Made by a program: the position numbers and the translations under genes. DNA of 64,000 bases from Thalassia testudinum (Eukaryota; Streptophyta; Magnoliopsida; Alismatales; Hydrocharitaceae): positions 34,864,501 to 34,928,500 of the forward strand of contig JAZHRO010000002.1 of the NCBI GenBank assembly GCA_037157565.1. The letters are read 5' to 3'. The notes below the pieces were generated by a model. It was not told the DNA's origin. It did not search any database and saw only the letters and a program-made list of their open reading frames with translations. Numbering within the stretch: position 1 is the first letter of the stretch; the number at the start of each line of letters is the position of its first letter. Below, piece by piece: positions 58,438-64,000 of the stretch.

Positions 58438-59070
58438 TGTCGAAGTACTATGCTATCGGATTCGATTTTGAAATCCTATCGTTGTAGTTTGAATAGCGAA
58501 GAACTTGGGTTCAACAAATAAAATTTATACCGGAATAGAAATCCCGGGTCCAACTCAAGGAGGCTACGTCGATCCAAATTCGCAATTATATTTTTTTTTG
58601 TATTTTTGTTAAAAAGCAAAGTAATTACAATGAAATGAAGCACTATAAACAATCAGAGAAAAAGAAAACATCCACTTGATATTTCAAAATATTTATACAA
58701 CTAAGTAAGCGAGAAATTACACTAGAAAGAAGGAAAATTATTACAACTAGAAAGCAGGAAAATTCTACTATAGAAAGTAGGAAAAAGGAATAGGAGAGAG
58801 AATTTATCCTCCTCGACGAATGCTTGGAGGACGAGCCAAACAAGACGATGCCTGGAAGACGAAGAATGGAGTGGGAAGAAGGAGGTCAAGGCAGGAAGAA
58901 TGGGAATGAGGCAGCAGGTCATCGTCGTCGTGGGATCCGCTTCCAAAATGGGGGCAAAAAATTGACTTTATCTCTTGAGGAGCATCCCGGGTGTGGGACA
59001 AGCTTCTCTTAAGCTTTGGAGAGGGAGAGAAGAGAAGGAAGGGATGAGAAATTCGTATGGAGGGGGTCTC

Positions 59071-59166
59071 CTTTTATAGTTGCAAGGAGTGAGGGCATTT
59101 TGGTCAATACATTTTGAAAAACATTAATTCAGGACCTTTAGTGACGGATAAATCTGTCACTAAAGG
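59071..59166 (-). promoter_or_regulatory. TATA box and upstream hairpin of LTR B4
   Basis: On the minus strand TATAAAAG at 59078-59071. The hairpin at 59166-59135 has a stem of CCTTTAGTGACAGA and its near-complement with one mismatch. Same order and spacing as in B2 and B3. Confidence 0.7.
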
Positions 59167-59429
59167 CTTGAACGTGGCCTTCGTGGGTGGCGCTTGCGTG
59201 CCCGCTCGCCTTCCGTGCCTCACTAAGCCATCCACGTTCTTCAAATCTTAGCCGTCCGATCGTGAGATCGGACGACTAAGATCTCTCCTCGCCGTGCCTC
59301 AACTACGTGCGCCTTGCGCGTGCAATCCCGTGTCAAGCGGGGGCATCATATAGCACACGGGTGCTATCTACCGCACGGTGCCGTTGGATCTCGATCGCAT
59401 GGCTGATCGCGCCCGTGCACCCGCTCCAA

Positions 59430-59510
59430 ATTGAGGCTTGCAGGGGCTCAAACCTGCGCCTCCTCTTCTCGATAGGGCCTTCGACCACTGCGCTACAGCG
59501 TCTAAGATGT
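59430..59510 (-). other. tRNA-like segment in LTR B4 (best A-box)
   Basis: On the minus strand TAGCGCAGTGG (59495-59485) is an exact A-box consensus match. GGTTTGAGCCC (59454-59444) is a B-box with one mismatch, 30 bases further. The T-arm GCAGG-TTTGAGC-CCTGC pairs perfectly, and 5 of 7 acceptor positions pair. There is no convincing anticodon arm. Confidence 0.6.
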
Positions 59511-59817
59511 CGCGTTTACACTTCAGGCGCGCGCGCCTTGCAGCCGTTGGATGCGCATCCAAAGGCGGAGATGCATCGTTGAACTCCAATCGTCGCCCTA
59601 ATCAAATCCGTACGGTTGGATCTTCGATCCGAGGCCCCGATAAAAAGTTACCCTATTCCTGACCATAAAAAGGAGATAATTACTGTACAATTTATACAAC
59701 TTAATCTAAATGCATGATTATGCATGTTATGCACTATTTACGATGTATGATGCTAATGTGACATTAAGAACATGCATTAATAGACATTTTAGGTTAATCA
59801 GATGTATGCACATCACA

Positions 59818-61499
59818 CCCCCATGCCTATCTTTTGCTAGTCCCTAGCAAAAACTACATGCTATTTATAGAAGAATTAGGTTGGATTACTTGGGCATAAG
59901 TTATTTTCAACATTAATAAATTTTTTTACTTAGGATCTGAACTTTCAAAGACACAACAGCGCTCGGGTATCTGCCAAAATGTAGACCGCCTCAGGCCCTC
60001 GCCTTATTCAAAGAAAATTTTCTTTTTCAATTTTTCTTCTTTTCTAATTTTTTGGATTTTTGAGTTTAGGGTTAAAGAGTGGCTTTCTACGGCCATTCAA
60101 CCCACCCAAGATTTGATGAGAACCCTAAGTTCTAAGCATCTTATTATGAATGTGATAGACTCGTTGATCGACAATTAAAACGGACTTTGGGTTTCTACGC
60201 CTCTAGGTGACCATAAAAAGAGAGTTCTGCCTAATGGTGTATCTTTACAACCGGTAGCTTTCTCCTTACTTTTATTTTTATGGGGTCAACACAAGGGTGA
60301 ATCCAGTGTATATCTCCCCGATTTATTCTACTTCTTCGCTTCTTCCTAAGTGTTTTGGGAATTTTCAGTGCATTTCATGAGATGGGTTCTGGACAACTAG
60401 TCGATGAGCTGTTACTACCGACAACTTGCCAGCCATACTCGTGCGGCAAAGTGTGGTTTATTTCTTTTATTTTTCTATTTTTTTCATTTCTCCTTTTCTT
60501 TTTCTTTTTGTCTTTCTTTTTTTTCTTTTTTTCTTTTTTTTTTTAAGTAGGTGGCTTCCCTGGTCTAAGATTTACCTAAAGGCAGCAAGAAGAGAATGGT
60601 CCAGTGACTGGGCTCTGGACAACCTACCTATGGGTTATTTCCCATGATAACTTGCCAGCCATATCACCCTAGAAGGTTCATTAGCTACCCAATTTCCGTT
60701 AAAATCGTCGATCAATAAGTCAGTGAAAAGATAGTGTGTAGATGCTTTTGACTTAATGTTCCCTCAAATCAGAGGGTGGGTTGATAAGTTGTGTACTTAT
60801 CACCCAAACCTATTTAATCAAATTACCGTAAAATTAAGATGGCAAGGACTCAAAAAACAAATCCACATTTTAGTAGATACACGGGCTGATTAAGCCCAAA
60901 GACCTGAAGGGTCTTTATGTTCAGATCCTAATGTAATATTTCCCAAGATTGAAAAGTCCTAATGTCCAAGTATTCCTTCCTAATTCAATTTTTTTTATGT
61001 ATATATATGAAAAAAAATAAAATTTACAAGAATTTCACTGAGCTGACAAAATGATTCAAAAATGAATCCACCCCCCAATGCCTAGCTGATGCAATGTCCA
61101 CATTGAGAAAAAGAGACATGAAAGAAAGGGTAGAGTATGAAAGATATCACCTGAATATGAAGCTCAGGTCAGCTTTGTGTCATATGTACAACTGCTGAGT
61201 TTAATGCCATCAACTAGGCGAAGTCCAGCCAAAGAAGTCACAATATGGCTAGAGCAACCGTGTCTGAGATAGGTTCTAGAAGAGTACGGTCAATTACAGG
61301 CTTCAGACGTTGACCGTTGACTTTAAATGAATTACCCGTCTTTGGGTCAGAGGCCTAAACGACTCCGTTTGGAAAAATCTGGTTGATAATGAACGGGCCG
61401 TTCCCTTTCAATCTAAGTTTGCCGGGAAAGAGCTTAAGTCGAGAATCGAATAACCAGACCTTCTAGTTCGGCTCAAAGCTCTTGCGGGAAATCAATTGA
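59818..61499 (-). other. 3' non-coding region of the B element
   Basis: Minus strand. It contains the block CAATGTGGACATTGC plus GCATTGGGGGG (61071-61110), the two 60-bp direct repeats (about 60599-60665 and 60378-60445), a T-rich tract at 60450-60545 and the polypurine tract at 59818-59830. Collinear with 1063-2481 on the other strand. The T-rich frames at 60355-60647 are not genes. Confidence 0.75.
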
Positions 61500-62599
61500 T
61501 CATGTAGAGCTTTGATCCGAGCCTTGTAGATCTTGGCATTCTCATATGCATCATTTCTAAGCTCTTCCAACTCAGATAGTTGGAGTTTCCTGGTCTTCCC
61601 AGCTAAACTCAAATCTAAATGCACTGCTTGATTTCCCAGAATGCCCTATGTTCAATCTCTATGGGTAAATGGCATGCCTTTCCATACACCAGAAGAAACG
61701 GAGACATGCCGATGGGCATTTTATACGTCGTACGGTAGGCCCAAAGAGCGTCCTCAAGCTTTGAGTCCAGTCTTTGCGATCAAGCCTAACCATTTTCTGT
61801 AGAATATTCTTGATCTCCCGATTGGAGATCTCGGCCTATCCATTCATTTGGGGAATGTAAGGTGTGGAGATTCAGTGATTAACCCCGTATTTAGCCAGCA
61901 AATTACAGAATTGGGCATTAGTAAAATGAGTGCCACCATCACTGATGATGGCCCTCGGAATCTCGAACCTACTGAAGATGTTTTTCTTGACAAAATCGAT
62001 GACTACCTTGTGGTCATTGGTTTGGGTGGGAATCACCTCAATCCATTTGGACACGTAATCAACAGCGACGAGAATGTACTAATGTCCAAATTAAGGGAGA
62101 AAGGGTCCCATGAAATCGATGCCCCAAACGTCGAAGATCTCGACAGGAAGAATTAGGTTTAGGGGCATCATATCTCTCTTAGTTATGCTCCAGAGTGCCT
62201 AACATCAGGAACACGACCTTGAGAAATCCTAGGCATCCTTGAATAAAGACGGCCAATAGAATCCAGATTGCAAAATTTTTGCAACCGTCTTTTTCCTGGA
62301 GAAATGTCCACCACACGTAGATGCATGGCAGAACTCAAGTATACTGTTGAATTCATTCTCTGGATCACATCGGAGAATAATATGATCAGAGTCCTCCTAG
62401 AAGTAGTATTTGGCCTCAGATTTGAGTCTATCCCGTTGTTGCTTGGTCCAATCCTGGGGGATTTGACCAACGGCCAAATAATTAATAATGTCAGCAAACC
62501 ATGGGGTTTGGATACCTGAAACTGTAAGGATGGTTTTGTCAAGAAAAGTATCAGCAATCGGGACGTCTGGACGAGAAGAATCATTTAGAAGTCTCGACA
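61500..62599 (-). pseudogene. Integrase of the B element
   Basis: Minus strand, in several frames. Zinc-binding part FCHASTCGGHFSRKKTV (about 62335-62285); core WGIDFMGPF (about 62120-62095), MSKWIEVIPTQTNDH (62054 onward), IISDGGTHF with the second Asp (near 61940). The C-terminal [20 protein letters not shown] (about 61590-61530) and LKLFPGKLR continue toward 61430. Frameshifts near 62180 and 62060 and stops after 61872 make it inactive. Confidence 0.85.
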
Positions 62600-63140
62600 A
62601 ATGATCTGCTACCACATTTTGTACCTCGGATTTATCCTTGATTTCAAGATCAAATTCTTGAAGCAGAAGAATCCAACAAATAAGCTAGGGTTCGGCATCC
62701 TTTTTGGCCAAGAGATGTCTCAAGGCTGAGTGGTCGGTATAAATGATGACATGAGACCCTGAAAGATAAGCCATGAATTTTTCCAAAGCAAATACTACGG
62801 TTAGTAATTCCTTTTCAGTAACAGTGTAATTCCTCTGGGCTTCATCTAGAGTTTTACTAGCGTAGTAGATGACAGAGGGCTTCCTATCAACTTTCTGACC
62901 CAAAATAGCTCGGACCGTGTAATCAGAAGCATCGATTATGATCTCAAAAGGGGTTGTCCAAACTGATGGATGCAACACCGGAGCACAAGTGACTGCCATT
63001 TTAAAAAAATCAAATGCCTTACAGCATGATTCATCAAAAACAAACAGCGTTTCTTTGGCGAGAAGATTGCTCAGAGGATGAGCAACCTTCAAGAAATCCT
63101 TGATGAATCTTCTGTAGAATCCCACATGACCAAGAAATGA
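62600..63140 (-). pseudogene. RNase H domain of the B element
   Basis: Minus strand. FYRRFIKDFLKVAHPLSNLL, then IIDASDYTVRAILGQ (first Asp), [15 protein letters not shown] (Glu), IIYTDHSALRHLLA (third Asp) and, across a stop near 62685, MVADHLSRLL (fourth Asp). The four acidic positions are kept, although the motifs are separated by at least one stop. Confidence 0.88.
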
Positions 63141-64000
63141 TCAAATTTGTTTAACATATGTAGGAGGAGGAAGTTTAGAAATAGCATCAACCTTAGCTTT
63201 ATCCACTTCAATTCCCCGTTCAGAGATTACATGACCCAAGACGATGCCTTCTTGTGTCATGAAATGACTCTTTTCCCAGCTAAGGATCAATCGTGTTTTG
63301 ATGCATCGTTTAAGAATCATTTCAAGATTAGCTAGACAAGAATCAAACAATTCTCCAAAAATAGAGAAATCGTCCATGAAGATTCCATAAACTCTCCCAC
63401 CATGTCAGAGAATATGGCTAACATACACCTTTGAAAAGTCGCAGATGCATTGCATAAATCGAATGGCATCCTATGGAAATCAAAGGTACCGTAGGGACAA
63501 GTGAAAGTAGTTTTTTCCTGATCCTTGGGATGGATAGGAACTTGGTTGTATCCCGAGTAGCCATCAAGAAAATAGAAGTACTTCTGCCTGGCTAATCTTT
63601 CCAAGATTTGATCAATGAAAGGCAGAGGGAAATGATCCTTTTTCGTGGTCATGTTCAGCTTCCTGTAATCGATACAAACCCTCCAAGAGGAAGCTGAACG
63701 AGTTGTGACGGATTCTCCTCTCTCATTAGTCACAACGGTAATCCTGGCTTTCTTGGGAACAATCTGCACGGGACTTACCCAGGGACTATCAGAGATCGGA
63801 TAAATGATTCCTGCATCGAGCCACTTAATAATCTCCTTCTTAACCACTTCTCGCAAATTTGGATTTAGTCTCCTCTACATCTGGCGAGAAGGGCAGGATC
63901 CATCTTCCAAAAATATTCTATGATTGTAGTAAGATGGCTCGATCCCCCTAAGGTCATGAATGGTCCAACCAATTGCCTCCTTGTGTTCCTTCAGGACCAT
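63141..64000 (-). pseudogene. Reverse transcriptase of the B element, continuing beyond the window
   Basis: Minus strand. From the window end: AIGWTIHDLRGIEPSY, FLEDGSCPSRQM, then a stop, VVKKEIIKWLDAGIIYPISD (63840 onward), CIDYRKLNM, FLDGYSGYNQVPIH with the catalytic Asp, and MPFDLCNASATFQ. A one-base deletion just before the FMDD motif (near 63385) shifts the frame; the motif itself, MDDFSIFGE, is intact in the next frame (63377). GHVISERGIEVDKAK and KLPPPTYVKQI follow to 63141. Confidence 0.9.

Larger units (their letters stand above)
58438..59817 (-). mobile_element. LTR B4, 3' LTR of a minus-strand B element
   Basis: 1380-bp LTR: minus-strand start TGTGATGTGCATAC at 59817 after the polypurine tract GGCATGGGGG, and end AGTACTTCGACA at 58438. 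Hairpin at 59135-59166, TATA box at 59078-59071, tRNA-like segment at 59430-59510. The bases after its 3' end are TGAAA (58433-58437), the expected target duplication; the partner copy lies outside the window. Confidence 0.88.

Noticed and set aside
60355..60647. Phe-rich hydrophobic frames that look like membrane segments (also at 1747-2076 and 26374-26758)
   Set aside because: Translations of T-rich or A-rich tracts in the 3' region of B elements.
1..64000. Host gene, CRISPR array, rRNA locus or centromeric satellite
   Set aside because: No intact non-transposon protein, no regular short repeat-spacer pattern, no rRNA motif and no high-copy tandem satellite is visible.

Overview
This is plant nuclear DNA, almost certainly heterochromatic. 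All 64 kb that I can interpret is a nest of long-terminal-repeat (LTR) retrotransposons and their remains, mainly the Tat/Athila-like branch of Ty3/gypsy (gag, aspartic protease PR, reverse transcriptase RT, RNase H, integrase IN, then a long non-coding 3' region). I found no host protein gene, no rRNA or functional tRNA gene and no CRISPR array. Species cannot be told; an angiosperm is inferred from the element types and from plant snRNA-type promoter motifs. Every gag/pol copy is broken by stops, frameshifts or deletions.

I sorted the LTRs into six families by shared sequence; the letters are mine. Family A (about 2.6-2.7 kb, starts TGATGRGA) has seven copies: A1 7190-9328 (-), A2 10459-13112 (-), A3 17177-19899 (+), A4 24342-26084 (+), A5 34975-37632 (+), A6 43242-45803 (+), A7 50056-52795 (-). 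Family B (1.4-1.8 kb, starts TGTGATGT) has B1 2482-4194 (+), B2 5357-7189 (-), B3 27235-32522 (+, enlarged), B4 58438-59817 (-) and a stub at 23925-23990. Family C (about 2.07 kb, starts TGATAAACGCC) has C1 13439-15507 (-) and a truncated C2 45804-47735 (-). Family D is 53222-54819 (-), family E (chromovirus-like) 49117-53173 (-), and family F is nested inside B3 at about 27780-30345 (+).

Layout: 1-4194 is the 3' end of a B element that has gag/PR but no pol. 4195-7189 is a B LTR plus leader on the minus strand. 7190-13112 holds two A LTRs around 1.1 kb of non-coding DNA. 13439-21590 is a gag-PR-only C element interrupted by a solo A LTR with a perfect 5-bp target duplication (ATGGG). 21591-27234 is a mosaic of LTR and 3'-region pieces of families A and B. 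27235-45803 is the longest coding element (gag, PR, RT, RNase H, IN on +), with a B-type LTR before it, an A-type LTR after it and an A LTR inside its gag. 45804-53173 is a truncated C LTR against a chromovirus-like gag and 5' LTR that is itself split by an A LTR. 53222-58437 is the 3' half of a D element, whose RT is interrupted by a B element running from 58438 past the end of the window (LTR, 3' region, IN, RNase H, RT).

The most unusual signals are regulatory. Six of the seven family-A LTRs (all except the truncated A4) keep, far downstream of their main TATA box, a plant snRNA-type promoter: a match to the upstream sequence element RTCCCACATCG, a 24-26 bp gap (the RNA polymerase III spacing) and a TATA-like box. 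Where the LTR is intact, the first run of four T's lies roughly 150-260 bp further on. Family-B LTRs carry a tRNA-like A-box/B-box segment and a conserved hairpin just upstream of their TATA box. LTRs of families A, B and C start with short hairpins whose stems differ between families, and between A subfamilies change on both arms.
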